60,000 nt of DNA from Hydractinia symbiolongicarpus (GCF_029227915.1 NC_079888.1:15423001-15483000); one strand, 5' to 3'; numbered from the stretch's first letter, positions 1 to 12,332 are shown. The notes: a model not told the origin generated them from the sequence alone. Translations and numbers: made by a program.

Positions 1-156
1 GTTTTCTGCAAAATCTCAATAAGTCATCTAACTCCGAGAGCACCTCATTTTTGTCAAAACTCTGCATCACTGCGTTTTTTGGACCCAAAGCTAAAGTTTC
101 GATGACGTATTTTGGTGGTTGTTTAGTTAAACCATAACAAATAACCGTGTTTTGAC
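1..156 (-). pseudogene. Penelope-like element, upstream RT-ORF fragment
   Basis: Read on the minus strand, this stretch is open to the window edge and contains PPKYVIETLALGPKNAV, followed shortly by an FDKNEVLSELDDLL segment. In Penelope-like retroelements a conserved block of the type LxLGPKF/N...FD lies just N-terminal to the reverse transcriptase core, and that match is the reason for the call. It is cut by the start of the window. It lies head to head with the plus-strand Penelope fragment that begins near 183, so the two are not one continuous copy. It is too short for a firm family assignment. Confidence 0.5.
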
Positions 157-182
157 ATTAAAAAGCGGCCTTTCTCGGTCTT

Positions 183-859
183 TTGACAGCCTGTATAACT
201 TATCATTTAGTTTATTCGATTGACGTTTTCTTAAGGATTCATTACCAATGTAGTACCTGGAAGAATTTTCATCAAAGTCTCTTGAACGCAAAATCTCTCT
301 TTGAGAATAACCAGTACCCTCCGTCGTTTTACGAAGAAATTATCGAGAAGACCCTGGAAAAGATATACCGACCGAAACCACCTACGGTAGAAGAAAGTAA
401 CGACGATGAGAAGAGAGAAAACCTGTTTTTCTTCAATATCGAGAGAAGGTGACGGAAAAATTTGAACGCTCGTTAAAACGCATCAATGCACCATGCAAAA
501 TTGTCTCCACAATTAAGAAAATAAAATCAGTTCTACCATCATTGAAAGCACCTGTGGCGAAGCCTATGCAAAGCGGTTTAATGTACAAAATAACGTGTTC
601 ACGATGTCTATCGTGTTATGTGGGGCAGACTACCCGACATCTTCTAACCCGCATCAAAGAGCATAAATATACTGCTGTGGGACGTCATTTCAAGACATGT
701 AATGTGGAGCTATCAATCAATCATGCAGAAATAATGGCAAAATCGATTAAGTCGGAATATCATTTAATGACACTGGAGGCACTCTTCATTCGGAAAATAA
801 AGCCTAACATAAACACAAAGGACGAGTTTAAAAGCCGTGAATTAGTAATAAAAGTTTAA
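183..859 (+). pseudogene. Penelope-like element, RT C-terminus plus GIY-YIG endonuclease
   Basis: Two overlapping frames form the 3' half of a Penelope-like retroelement. The first (183-452) contains SLFENNQYPPSFYEEII, a typical Penelope RT thumb segment. The second (449-859) contains TEKFERSLKRI, then YKITCSRCLSCYVGQTTRHL with the conserved tyrosine, cysteine pair and VGQT-R of the Penelope GIY-YIG nuclease. It ends with LEALFIRKIKPNIN, the catalytic-glutamate region. A one-base shift near 430-450 joins the frames, so the copy is dead as written. The nuclease would nick target DNA to prime reverse transcription. The RT palm is absent, and the 5' side is replaced by an inverted fragment of the same class. 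Confidence 0.85.
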
Positions 860-1084
860 TTATGACTTATCCCTCATGGGAGTTTTAATCATTTAATACC
901 TTTTAACTTGTGTATAGTTTATGTAGGTAGATGTTGATATGTGATGTGAATACTTTTTATTTAGCAGTTTTACTGTTTATATACTTTTACTTATAGCCTG
1001 GTGATAAAGTAATACAAATATATTGCTAAAATAAACATATTACATTGTTGTCTTGCATACTATGTTGACAAAAATTGCACAATG
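860..1084. other. AT-rich stretch without a recognisable gene
   Basis: This holds the presumed 3' untranslated end of the Penelope-like fragment and the junction with the retroelement that begins (on the minus strand) near 1085. No open frame or structured repeat could be supported. Confidence 0.4.
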
Positions 1085-3771
1085 CTTTTACCAGATAACT
1101 GATGGCCCTGTCAACTCGTTTAATACATGAAATATAATCTCAGGAATATCCTGCTGTGTGTTAATATTGAATGGGTTGTTCCTAGCGTTGGACATCTTAT
1201 GTTGTAACGCTCAGAGAAAGGCGGAAGGGTCTACAACTGAATTAGATTTAGACAACAGAGACATAGTCAGCAAGACGCACTTGGCCAGGGGGGGGGGACA
1301 AAAGAGGACTCCGATACACTTTGTGACTAAAGTGCAGGAGATACAGATACATAATCCTTGCAGGATAGAATTAGCATAGCATGTATTCCCTTTGTTAATC
1401 AGGCCAGCATGAGTTGGTTTTGCTGAAGTGCTGTTAGTAGGCGGTTCTTGGTCCCAGTGTAACTGACCTTTATCCACAGTCGGCCTTCGTTTTTGACGTT
1501 GTTGTCGTTGTTGCAGGCTTGTAACCTTTGGCAATAGAGGGGTAGGCACATATGTTGAGCCTGGCGCAAGATTGCGGCTGCCTTCGTTCCACGTAATTGA
1601 GTTCCTGGCTAGCAAAATGCAGAAGAATGCTTTCATACAATTGTCGCCTAATTTCAGGACGGCTTGGAAAGCTTTCTGTTTGGAAACCCAATCTTTTTAA
1701 ACAAACTGCAACCGACCGAGAGCAATAGCAATGTGCACCCACTTCAATTGCGAACAGATTTACTTGCCATTCATTATTCTCGATGATATTTATCATAGCG
1801 ATGTATTTAGAAAGCTTTTTGGAGTGCCAGGTTTCCATGTTTTCCTCACAAGGGCAACTAAGTTCAATTAAAATAACACGTTTGCGGTTGTTGAAATACA
1901 GGGAAAGATCTGGTCTAAGCGATATTATGGCAATATGATCAGGAAAAGTAAAATAACCATTTAAATCTGAAAGAAATAACTAATCAGTAGTAAGGTGCAA
2001 AAGGCCTACCAGTTTCGATTTTTTGCTAGATGGGTGCTGCTTTAACAAATTTTATATTTTTAGGTGCTTTACAGGAGAGGAAATAGATTTGAAAAACGTG
2101 ATGATCAACTGTGAAAGTTTGCGCAAAACAGTGTCGTGACGAAACGTAAATCTACCCTGCGTTGGAGCCGTTCTGCAGGCCCCTAAAATGTGAGCTGTAG
2201 TGCAGACTTGTTTTCCGCACAAAAAACAGAAGGATTCGGTACATATGCATCAACGCCTTAAATTACTCGGAGAAGGAAGAACATCGTAAGTTGAGCTTAA
2301 ACAGAACGACAACAGGTTTGGTGGCACAGCAAGCAAATGCTTCCAGGAGAGGTTGTTCTTAATATAGTTGTCCCATCTGGTGCAACGTCCTTGCACCTGC
2401 AGTTGCAAAGCTCTGCTCATATCATTTTTACCATCAATTTTTTTTGCAGTCACTGATACTAATTTCCTAGGAATGAGACTGTCTAAGAGAAGTTCCCTTA
2501 GGTTTAGGGCAGAGACCTAAACCGCCCTTACCGAAATGGGTGAACCCATAATTTCTTTAATCTTTAATTTTCCTTCAGCAGTTCTAACTGAATTGGACAC
2601 GCTCCATCTACTGGCCTTTAATGTTAGTACAGCTGCCGAAACCAATGGATCTTTAGAATCCCTAATGTCCCCTGATGTTAGCGGACTTGAGTATGGAAGT
2701 TAGGCTTTTTATCGGTAGGGAGCAAGGTGAGCTTGGAGGCATAAAGACATAAATTAGTGGTAGAATGGTGAAGATTGAGCCATTTCCTTATAAATACTGA
2801 CACCTTCCGTTCAAGGGTGCTGACACAAGACATTGAAACTTTGTATATCAGCGCTGGCCACTGAATGCGCGAGATTAATAGATGTTGTAAAATCCACAGC
2901 TTCTGAGGACCTTTATAAAACGACTTGTCAATAATAGAGACCCTGCAGATAACTTCTCATTAAGTTCATCAATAGCCTTCCTATTGGAGATAAAACCATC
3001 CATAATACAGCCTAGAAATCTCACAGGCATGAAATGGATAGAAGGAATGTAGGAAGAGAAGTCTGTGGGGTCAACAGGCTTTTGGACAGCAAAAGGAGTT
3101 GGATTGAGGGACTTACCTTTTATGATCATGATGCTGCGTGATTTGTTGGCACATTTGTTGCCAGCCCATTTAGTGCTGCAGCACACCTGGAAAAAAGCGT
3201 TTGGGTACCGGACACTGACGAAGACATAAGGTTGATATTGTCCATAAAGGCTCTGATCAAGGGGAGTGATGCTTTGCTTGATGTGATAAACCTAGGAGCG
3301 GAAGCACGTAATGTATACTCAAGAATAATATTGATGCCTGCTAGAAAAAGGATAATGGATAGTGTACAGCCCCCAAAAGTTCCCCGCAAATGTTTATGCA
3401 AATTAATTGGTGCACGCGAAGAGAATGATTTTGCTGTAGATGCCAATGTAATAACTTCTGATAAAAGAAATCCACAGTGGAGGAACACCATAGCGCTTCA
3501 GGGCAAAAAGGATTAGTCGATGAGGAATTGAAGCGTAAGCACTCGCTATATCTAGCCAGATAGTAGTTAGATACGACTTAGAAAAACGGGCATCTTTAAA
3601 TGCTGATCAAACCATCTACATGTGTTCCCAGCAGCCTGGGACCTTTTCCACCCATCCCGTCTGAACAGATGTATTGATGAATTTTTATTTGTTATGATAT
3701 GAGTTTCCAACCGCCTTGATCAAGGCTGAAAGAAGCTTACCTTCGACATTTAGAAGTGCAATTGGTCAGCG
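1085..3771 (-). pseudogene. USP-bearing RLE non-LTR retroelement, copy A1 (broken)
   Basis: Read from 3771 down to 1085, this degraded copy shows the same domain order as the open copy at 51454-54351. RT fingers and palm come first (IALLNVEGKLL near 3750; the palm motif reads AFMDN near 3240, so the second catalytic aspartate is lost). The thumb-to-linker segment SRALQLQVQGRCTRW lies near 2400. The second half of the RLE domain (METWHSKKLSKY, then FAIEVGAHCYC) is near 1800, and the start of the USP domain (GLINKGNTCYANSILQG, the catalytic Cys box) near 1370. The USP can be followed to about 1085 through an NTQQD motif. The catalytic-His part is missing. Multiple frameshifts and stops separate the pieces. 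Sequence is closest to subfamily A. Confidence 0.85.
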
Positions 3772-3989
3772 ACGTTATTGTTTTTTTAGATGTTTCTAAC
3801 CTGACAGCAAATACTTCATATAGAAGCGAAAAAGGTATAAAATCATTAAGAGTTTCATAATTTTGATACCACAACCATGCAGAAATTATTGAAATACAAG
3901 CAGTTTTTTCGTCATTTTTTAAACACCCTAAAAGGGTGAAATGGTCATAATTCTGCAATACGAGCCATGTGAACGCAACAACATAAAAA
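3772..3989. other. No gene seen
   Basis: This short spacer lies between retroelement A1 and the pogo-like element. Nothing coding could be supported. Confidence 0.4.
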
Positions 3990-4011
3990 AGCTACCGTAA
4001 ATCTCCAAAAA

Positions 4012-4150
4012 AACGCCTCTTTTAAACGCCTTCCTCTAATAAACGCCCCCTTAAAATCCGAAATATTTTATAAACGCCCCTCTTTTAAACGCCCCCTCTA
4101 TTAAACGCCCCCTCGAAAGGGGTGTTTAATAGAAGCACTTTTAATAAACC
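4012..4150. repeat. AAACGCC(T/C)CC-type subterminal repeats, left
   Basis: Five or more imperfect copies of a roughly 18-bp unit built on TAAACGCCCCCT, spaced by TTTTA or CTCTAA, followed by one inverted copy (GGGGTGTTTAATAG). They lie just inside the presumed left end of the pogo-like element and may be transposase-binding sites. Confidence 0.7.
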
Positions 4151-4422
4151 CCTTAATAAATCCCTACTGGCAAACAGGTTAACCCTTATTATGTAATAGC
4201 TTATAGATGATACAAGAAAAGGAAGAGAAACCAATTAATGGTGAGAATATTTTTTTTAAGAAATTACAGGAAACTTCCGGTATAAAGACCTCTAATGGTG
4301 AATAAGTTCCAAGGTTTTGTAAGTGTCCTTTCGTTGATGTAGCTGCTCGTCCAACACACATGAAATCCGTTTGGTTTGTAAACATTAAACCCGTTAAACA
4401 TTCGAAACTTTCTTTCTCAAAA

Positions 4423-6019
4423 ATGGCTTCACAAGAAACATCCCACAAGGGAAAGGAACGTAATACATATTCTATGGAACTTAAAAAACTGTAAACGTTA
4501 TAACTTATAACGTTTACAGAAATAAATTCAAACAGAAGTGCTGCATTGAAATTCAAGATGTAGGTAAAAAGAGTACGAGAATGGCGTCAAAACAAGGAAA
4601 AAATTGCTGTTATGAAAGGCAAACGTCAGAGGCTCGAGGGTGGTGGTAGAAAGTTAACTGAACAACAACTAGAGGATGATATTCTAAAATGGATACTAGA
4701 ACGGCGTGGTAATATGCTTTGTGTTTCTCGTAAACTCATCATGTTTAAAGCAAAGTCTATGTTTGACGAGACATGCAGAGAAGATAACGAATTGAAAGAT
4801 TCATTTATTGCAAGTCGTCGGTGGTTGCAGAAATTTATGACAAGAAATCATCTCTTGTGCAGGTGAGCTCTACTTTGAACCAAAACGTTAATTTAGAACG
4901 GGTTTGCTGCTCACTAATACCTTTGTACTCATGTAAAAACACAGTGTTTTTTACGGCATACTGTTTATATCAATTCCCTTCCCCGAAAAATTTTAAGCTG
5001 GGTTTTTTTTGTATTAACTTTTACATACCTTCTTTTACAGACGGCGAACAGCAATGGCCCAAGAAGACCCAGCGCAACTTATAAATAAGTTCAATAAGTT
5101 GGTAGCGTTCGTCATCCATATTCGTTGATTGAATATGAAAGCTGAATTTAACCCTTCCAATATCATAGCCATGGATGAAACACCAGTTTGGGCAGATATG
5201 GTAAGCAGTACTATAGTCAACAAAACTGGTCAAAAAGATGTTATGCTCAAAACAACTGGTCATGAAAAGGTTCGCACTACTGTCTGTCTAGCTGCCAAAG
5301 CAGACGGTATCAAATTGAAACCATATATCGTTTTTTCCGGAGCTAAACGAGAGTCAGCTGCATTAAATGAAAACAAAATGTATCGTTGCATCATTAGGCA
5401 ATGGTTGGATGAACGAGGAACTTACACTACAGTGGTGCAAACAAGTTGTTGGATCTTTCTCCTTCGGTAAAAAACTTCTTGTGTGCGATACATTCGAAGC
5501 TCACATGACCGACAGGTTAAAGTTTCGTTGAAAAAAATGAAAGTCGAAAGTGCTCTAATTCCAGGTGGGTGTACAAAGTATATTCAGGCCCCAGATGTGT
5601 ACTGGAATAAACCGTTTAAAGGGTTTAATTCTGATACGTACGATGAACGGGTGGCTAATGGTGTCCACCAATACACGGTAGGAGGAAACATGAAATAAGC
5701 CCCCCGATGCACAGTTGTAGAATGGATTATACGTGCCTGGGAAATGATAAAAAAAGATCTCATCATTGATTCATTTAAAGGTTGTGCCCTAAATCTAAAA
5801 AACGACGGAAGTGCAGACAACAAGATTCATTGCTTCAAAAGTATCCAACCTTGTTCTGCCGGTGCATCAGTTTTGGAAGACCAAACTAAGGTGGTAAATA
5901 ATACCGATGCTAATGAAATTAACCCATTCGAACCTACCGATTCTGACATCGAGGATGCAAATGATCCTGGTAATCTTCTAGATGAAGATGAAGAAGATGA
6001 TTTTTTAACTGTTGTGTAA
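4423..6019 (+). pseudogene. pogo/jerky-type DDE transposase (CENP-B HTH plus DDE_1), broken
   Basis: Exon 1 runs from an ATG at 4423 (MASQETSHKGKERNTYSMEL) through AALKFKM and VKRVREWRQNKEK to the CENP-B/Tc5 helix-turn-helix (KLTEQQLEDDILKWILERR). An intron from 4863 (GTGAGC) to 5040 (TTTTACAG) joins exactly in frame to exon 2, which has the first catalytic aspartate region IIAMDETPVWADM near 5170 and a later aspartate in IQAPDVYWNKPFK near 5590. It ends with an acidic tail (DEDEEDDF). Damage: a 13-bp inverted insertion at 4491-4503, an in-frame TAG at 4561-4563, TGA at 5126-5128, a frameshift around 5450-5480 and TAA at 5696-5698. The transposase would cut and paste the element; this copy cannot. 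Confidence 0.88.
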
Positions 6020-6039
6020 AAGAAATATAACTGAAATTA

Positions 6040-6130
6040 AATAAACGCCTCCCTCTTTTAAACGCCTCCCTCTAATAAACGCCTCCCTCTAATAAACGCC
6101 CCCTCAAAACTCGGAAAATTAAATAGACGC
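6040..6130. repeat. AAACGCC(T/C)CC-type subterminal repeats, right
   Basis: Four copies of TAAACGCCTCCCTC-like units sit directly after the transposase stop, in the same orientation as the left-hand set rather than inverted. Confidence 0.7.
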
Positions 6131-6140
6131 CCCAGTCTTG

Positions 6141-6649
6141 GGTCAGGATCAGCCTAAAGCTATTGGTGTAATGTGCGTAAATGTATAACAAGGAAGACAT
6201 GAAAAAGAAATATCACACTCACCTGCAAAGCTTGCTATCGAAGTAGCTATGGAAACAGCAGGTCTAGTGAGCAAACTTGACCTCTCTATTCGACTGGAGT
6301 CGTCATACCATCATAAATTGAAAAAAATATAATGAATTTAAACTTGTTAATTTCACTCGCCTAAAAGCTCGAAAAATATGAAAGGGAAAACGTCACAACT
6401 TAAAATATTATTTTCCATCCCTTTCTCGGCACTGTGCGGTAACTACTAAATACGTAAAAAATTACAAAAGAAAGACTTCACGCTTAATTCATTAAGATCA
6501 GCCCAAAAATTATTCAGTTACGTTCACCTGTGCCCCCTTTACGGTCCTGGGTCCCGATCCCTCCTTCCGAGTTCTGAGTTTTGTTTCTAAGTATTTCTTT
6601 AGGGTCCTGGGTCCTTCTTAGCCCGTAAAGTACCCTAATTGGAAAAGTC
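6141..6649. other. No gene seen; short inverted motif
   Basis: No coding signal. Around 6536-6635 the sequence CTTTACGG is followed by two copies of GGTCCTGGGTCC and then CCGTAAAG, a small imperfect palindrome that could be a miniature element. Confidence 0.35.
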
Positions 6650-7180
6650 CTAAAATTTATTCAATAATCCACTGCCAATGTTTCTCTTATAACAAACACC
6701 AACGTACGATGCAGAAGCGGTTTAGCTGCCCAGTTATGCGCCAGAGGAACGTTGATCAACCTTGACACCAACCTGTATTGTGGCATCAAAACACTCTCTA
6801 ATATAACTGAATCGTGATCTTATTAACCTCTCCCATTGTTATGATATCGTGAGGCTATTTCATAAAAGTAGTATGTGGTTTCAAGCTTTCAGACTTTTAA
6901 TTTTCTAAAAGCACCAGGTAAACAAGCCCTGGCATTAATTCATAAATCCGCTGCTAATTGCGCTTTTATAAGAGCACAAGGCAGGAGCCATATTTATCTA
7001 CTTGGTAATGCGCCAGAAGAACGTTGATCAACCTTGTCATCAACCTGAATTTTGACATGAAAACACTCTAATATAACTGATTTGTGATCTTATTACCCTC
7101 TCCCATTGTTATGATATCGTGAGGTTATTTCATAAATGCAGTATGAGGTTTCAAGCTTTCAGACTTTTAATTAGCTGGGA
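6650..7180. repeat. Tandem duplication with a period of about 272 bp
   Basis: Two imperfect copies. ATGCGCCAGAGGAACGTTGA at 6736 recurs as ATGCGCCAGAAGAACGTTGA at 7008, and the match continues through CTCCCATTGTTATGATATCG and TTTCAAGCTTTCAGACTTTT. A third partial start (TCCTAAAATCTGCCAGTAAT) follows near 7213. No coding capacity was seen. Confidence 0.8.
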
Positions 7181-7676
7181 TCCCAACGTGCAATATACGA
7201 GATGGTTAAAAAATCCTAAAATCTGCCAGTAATAAAACATACCTCACATTATAGTAGTAACATAATATTTAGTATTTATACTTGCATATACGGTGTTTAC
7301 ATGTGCCATTCTATATACATGTTTAAAGACAAAAAATAACTTTGTACAAAAATGGATTACAATTTTTTTTTTAAATATAATTTCAAATATTATAAAAATA
7401 TTTAAATAAGATAATTACCATATATTTTTTATTCCACTTCTTCTTTCGCTATATTTAATTTTCATTTTAAGTTGACATTTCTTATAAAAAAGACGGACAC
7501 AGGGTCAATATATCATCAAATGGCCCGGCTTTTGTGCTAACAACGAATTTAAAAATGTTTTATCTATTCGCCGTACTTAGTCCTGTCATTTCTTAAAACT
7601 ACATCTTGTGTACAGACGCGCCGTTTTTCTATTTCTAATTTCTTCCCTTTTATTTTTTGGTGCCTTGTTCTAATTT
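7181..7676. other. AT-rich 3' flank of the PH-domain gene
   Basis: Very AT-rich. It presumably contains the 3' untranslated region and poly(A) signals of the minus-strand gene ending at 7677. Nothing else is supportable. Confidence 0.4.
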
Positions 7677-10600
7677 TTATTCGATTTTTGAAAAAACACA
7701 TTGGCAATCGGGTGTTGTCACCTTTAAGCCATCTTCTGAATATTCAATGGAAGTTGCATGTGGAACCTCCAATTTAATATCTAAAAAAACAATAGTTTCG
7801 AAGTCTTCGTTTGCTACAGTCTTTGACGCTGGGCTTCTGTTCGAGTGGTTGTTTTTGTCATGACCATTGTCAGTATAGTCATGCGCATTGTCATTCTTAC
7901 TAATAGATTCGTCGATAACTAAACTTCGAGGACGTCGCAGTTGCTTTCCACTTTCTCTCGGAGGAACACGTGGAGGCCCCTCAGTGCGTGATCGCGGTCG
8001 TTGCTCTTTTTCTTTCCGTTCTACACAAGGACCCATTTCCTCGTACAAGCTGTACTCAGTTAATCTTCTACTTTGATCAAATTCGTCTGATGTTGAGGAA
8101 CGACTTGATGCACTGCTTGAACTGCAAAATAAAAATAAAATATCATTATCAAACAATGTGTTCAGCTTATCCTTCTATTTGCCTTTCGGCTCATTCTTGA
8201 ATTTGATACTTTACCCTTTAACACACAAAGTTCATATTATTTTATTATTTAATGCAAAATAAACAAAAATGAGGTCGAAAAAAAAACAGAACAATAAAAG
8301 ATCCATACTTTCTACTTGCATTGTACGTCGGTTCGCTCATAATATTTTGAATCGCTTCATATATCTAAGGGAAAAAAGTTGACAATTAAACCTTAAGCTC
8401 TGCTTAGTAATATCTAATAAAAAATTTACTATGCAAACACACTGTTAACGGAATTAATAAATAGCTAGATTATAAGAAAATAATGACAATGAAAATTATT
8501 CGTGGGTGTGAATTTTTATGAAATGTACATTGCATAATCCTCTTATATTTTAACATCATGCATCAAATTTTTTCCTTTTCTTCAATTCTCTTCAACACTT
8601 TTGTTATGCTGCATGGTTTGCGAAAATTAGTCATGACAAAAAATCAGGGAGTAATTAATGCTCAATCGAGAGAATTAGCCTCCACGAAATTTAATATTGT
8701 TAAAGTAGCTACACCAGGCTGTAACAGAAATTTAATTAGATTCTTACAGGTTCTTTGGATGAATTTTTAGCATCTACGTGTAGTGTTGACTCGATTGCAT
8801 TCGACAGTTCTTTAATCCATTTTTTTCTAGCTTTCTCTGTGTCAGCGCAAAGATAAAACTTTCTTTCAATAGTGTCCAGGAGTATAACATGATGATGTGT
8901 CTTTTCAAAATTTGGTGGTTTGCATTCGCTAACACTGTAGGTTTTAAAAATCGGTATTGTTCCTGAAACGCAAAAATTATATCCATATCAACGTTGATCC
9001 CAAAATTTACGTTTGTATTTTAAAGATTTATATAACTTCGTAAACGAATACCACGCAACTATCAATTTGTTTCATCAACTGGCAAATTTGCCTCAATTAT
9101 CAAATTTTAACGAGGCTATAGACAACTCTCTGAGAGACAATTCATTCTCTACCATTCTGTAAAGTATCACTTCGCCTGAAGGTATCAATCCTGGCATTCC
9201 TCAACATATGGGGACTAACAGTATTACAGTGTAACAACGAATATCATATATTTTTTAGTAGTAGGCACTTAAGTCATGTGAATTATTAAAAATGGTGTGT
9301 TGCCAGCCAACTAGCTACCTAGACTTTAGCTACGTACGTTTTGGTATCACCAGTCTTGCCACAAGACAAGGTTCATAAATGCCACGTTATGCATTTTTAT
9401 AGGTGCGAATAGCCTGGAACGCTACAAGGCTGTTGCATCATTCTTACAGAGGAAAATTAATAATTAAATAGGAATCATTTTTCGCAGCCTAGCTATAATA
9501 CATTTATGTTCCATCAGACCAAGTAGTTTAATTAAACAGGTTTTTGTTTCCGACAGTGCAACAAAGTGCCGCATTGTGATAAGGGGTCATCAAAATCAAT
9601 AAAAAACAATGTACATTTTAGTTATGTTTCAAGATTTCCTTTTTGTCCTATATTTCAATGCTCTTCTATCTAAATCTATTGTCCGTTTTTAGATGTACTG
9701 TTTATTATGTTTATTACAGTTTATTATTTATTATGAGTAATTTTTTTGAAATGTGTTCGAGATTTGCATTTTAGAGTACCTTGTCATTTCATAAATTTAT
9801 CATCGTTTTATGCTACATTCTGAAAGCAAATCTACATAAATGACAGGCAACTGACGGATATTTAGTTTAACAGATATTCCAGGTTTCATAAATCTTTCCT
9901 CGTGCTTTTTGTTTGTATTTCTCTTACACGCAGTTGCTACTGCACGCAGTAATCCTTGTTTTAATTCATATTGTACTTTTAAAAAGCTTTTTATGTTTAT
10001 ATAGGTTGGCTGTTATTAATACTTTTCCTGTCAAAAAGCAATTAAGGACTTTCGAAAGCTGCGTATCAGCTTGTTGGATTAAAAAGGGAAAACCCTTGCA
10101 AGTTTGATCCGGTTTTAATTGATATCCAGTTTATAAGCTTTTGTTGTAACATGATACATATGAATTATCCAAATGTTTATTACAACTTTGCATTGAACTG
10201 AGAATTATTTGCATTTTGCACAGTAGATTAGGTGTTTTACGACTTTTTTAATTCATCTTTAGAATAATACTGGAATCTGAAGCGCAAAGCGTAAGAAATC
10301 TTCTACGGTAAAATGCTAACTATTTTAGTTACTTTGCAACTTTTAATTCCGCAAATTAGGCCTTTATTAGCTTCGTGCATTTCACTGATGACGTAATTCC
10401 GGTGGGGGACCCAAATTTAAAGAGAATGGCCATGCTGATGTCAGCAACAGTTTGTATATTTTAAGAGTTTAAGCTTAAGTAGCTTTAAGTCCATTCTGAA
10501 TACGTATAACTTACTTGAAAAAGTTCAAAATGTGTGAATCTTATATAGAAATGCCTACGCAATTAGTTGTGGTGACGAACTTCGAAATTAGATGTGGTTC

Positions 10601-11096
10601 TAAGGAATGATAAACATAATACATATTCCAGTCCAGTACTTTTTTTCATTTCAGTCCTTTTATTGTTTTGCATTGTTAAACTTTGTATTTTAACTTCACA
10701 ACGCATTGAAAGAAATAAAATTAAAAAAACAACAGCAAATAATAATAATAAAATGAATAATATAAAACAATAATAAAACATAAAAAATAGTAATAATGAA
10801 TATATGCAAAAAAAATTTCTAACAAAAATAAACCGACCTATAGGTTTTACTCCATTCTTTCGATCCTTATCATCTTTCCAATAAACCAAATACACATCGT
10901 GCAAATTTTCTAACGATTTAGACCCCTTTTTTGACCATTTATGAGGCACAGTGTTTTTATGATTTATATGAAGCAAAGCAAAATATCGCCTTCGCCAAGA
11001 TTGTAACTGATTAAGTTTCTCAACTGGAGGCGATTTGATCATCCAATCCTCCATCATCACATCTCCAAGTTTTCCTACGTTGTTCTTTCCGCTCAT
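7677..11096 (-). CDS. PH-domain docking/adaptor protein, GAB-like
   Basis: Four exons on the minus strand: 11096-10838, 8962-8748, 8364-8309 and 8121-7677. All have GT/AG borders and consistent phases (1, 0, 2), giving about 324 residues. I chose the ATG at 11096 (MSGKNNVGKL) because the paralogue starts identically. Exons 1 and 2 together form a pleckstrin-homology domain: WMIKSPP..., WRRRYFALLHI..., DVYLVYWKD, then GTIPIFKTYS and the C-terminal helix with its invariant Trp (RKKWIKELSNAI). The tail contains YEEM, a YxxM motif of the type bound by PI3-kinase p85 SH2 domains, and a proline/arginine stretch (PPRVPPRE) of the SH3-ligand kind. GAB and related docking proteins share this plan, acting at the membrane below receptor tyrosine kinases. 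The GAB assignment is inference; the PH fold is secure. Confidence 0.8.
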
Positions 11097-12199
11097 CGTT
11101 TTTATACTTTGATGCGTGTTATATTTTTGCTCTTTCAAGTATCACGTCTTCATGCGTTATGTCTTATTACATATGTTTTCTTTCTTTTAACTTACCACTG
11201 ATTATTTAATTACCTTTCAGATTAATAAATCGTTTCAGCTCAATATCAAAGGAGTACAAAAATATGTTAATTATATTTGTTGTTACTTGAATCATTCGAT
11301 ATTGCCAATAATATTGACGCATTCGCAACTAATACCTAGCCTAAATGAACATCCTTTTGTACTGATACTTCTTAGCAATTTTGTTCGAACTCTAATAATC
11401 AAACATGGAAAAAGTGCGCATTTGTTCATCGGTTTTCATGTCCATATTTTAATAATGTATAGCAATTAATAGTTCATATTAATATAACATTATCTATTAA
11501 CATTCAGTCTCATTGTTACACGTTATTCCGGAATGATTGGTTGTTATCATTACATTAAAACATAGTCACAAGGTTTGGATTTAAATCCTGGCAAGATATG
11601 TTTCAGCTTAGCTACTTCCATTGAAACTAAACAAACGCTGCTTTTTCATGACTGAAAGTCAATTGATCCAATGGAATGCAAAAAATAGAAATCTATAGGT
11701 ATATAGTAATACGCCAGTTCTGTCTGTGACTTTGGCAAAATGGATAAAATTTCTTTGATAAAGTCTATAAAACATCGTCTATAAATTTGTTCTGTAAATT
11801 ACCAAACTTTGACGTTAGAGCAATATTGACGTCAAAGGAAAGTCTCTATAATTATAGCCGTATTCCGTCTGTCTGTCTGTCTCTGCGCGGAACATGGCGG
11901 AGCAAGTAGCGAGACATACGCAAAATCCCCGCGGCCCTGCAGCTTTATTCAATCACGAGGCTCCATTTTTACTACTGACCAATCCAAGTGCTTCGCGGCC
12001 TCAACATGCCAACGGAGGAAACATGCTACCCCTACATAGGTCATTTTGTTCCTTTTTTCTTCTGAGTACTTTGTATCCTATAGGATTATTTAGTTTCTGT
12101 GTTTTCACATGTTCAGGTGAGTATAACATGACGTTTTCTAGCCATGTATAAATCTTAAAAAAAACAATTTTCGAAGTGGCTACAAGTACGTGACCGTAT

Positions 12200-12332
12200 T
12201 TCTACATTTTTTTTGCTAGAAGTACGGCATCCACGTATTTTTACTATTTTTTGCTAGAAGTACGGCATTTACGTATTTTTACTTTCTTTTGCTGGAAGTA
12301 CGGCACTCACGTATTTCTTTTTTTCTAGAAGT
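12200..12332. repeat. 38-bp tandem repeat, just over three copies
   Basis: GCTAGAAGTACGGCAT starts at 12215 and recurs at 12253 and, as GCTGGAAGTACGGCAC, at 12291. Each is followed by a CACGTATTT-like run. A partial unit (TCTAGAAGTCG) ends the array. Confidence 0.85.

Larger units (their letters stand above)
3990..6140 (+). mobile_element. pogo/Tc5-like DNA transposon remnant
   Basis: A broken transposase gene is bracketed by stretches rich in short AAACGCC(C/T)CC units (4012-4150 and 6040-6130). The left edge reads CTACCGTAAATCTCC near 3994, which resembles the ACCGTA-type ends of pogo-like elements. I could not find a matching inverted copy on the right, so the right boundary is approximate and may be lost. 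A related end (AAAATACGGTA preceded by AATAAACGC-type units) occurs at 57980-58102. Confidence 0.65.

Noticed and set aside
4179-4556. A 125-codon minus-strand frame
   Set aside because: It lies opposite the transposase N-terminus and leader of the pogo-like element, has no recognisable domain and is best explained as a chance antisense frame.
11894-12151. Plus-strand frame starting in a GC-rich patch (MAEQVARHTQNPRGP...)
   Set aside because: It runs into low-complexity and intron-like sequence, has no domain and no supporting splice partner. It could be a first exon, but the evidence is insufficient.
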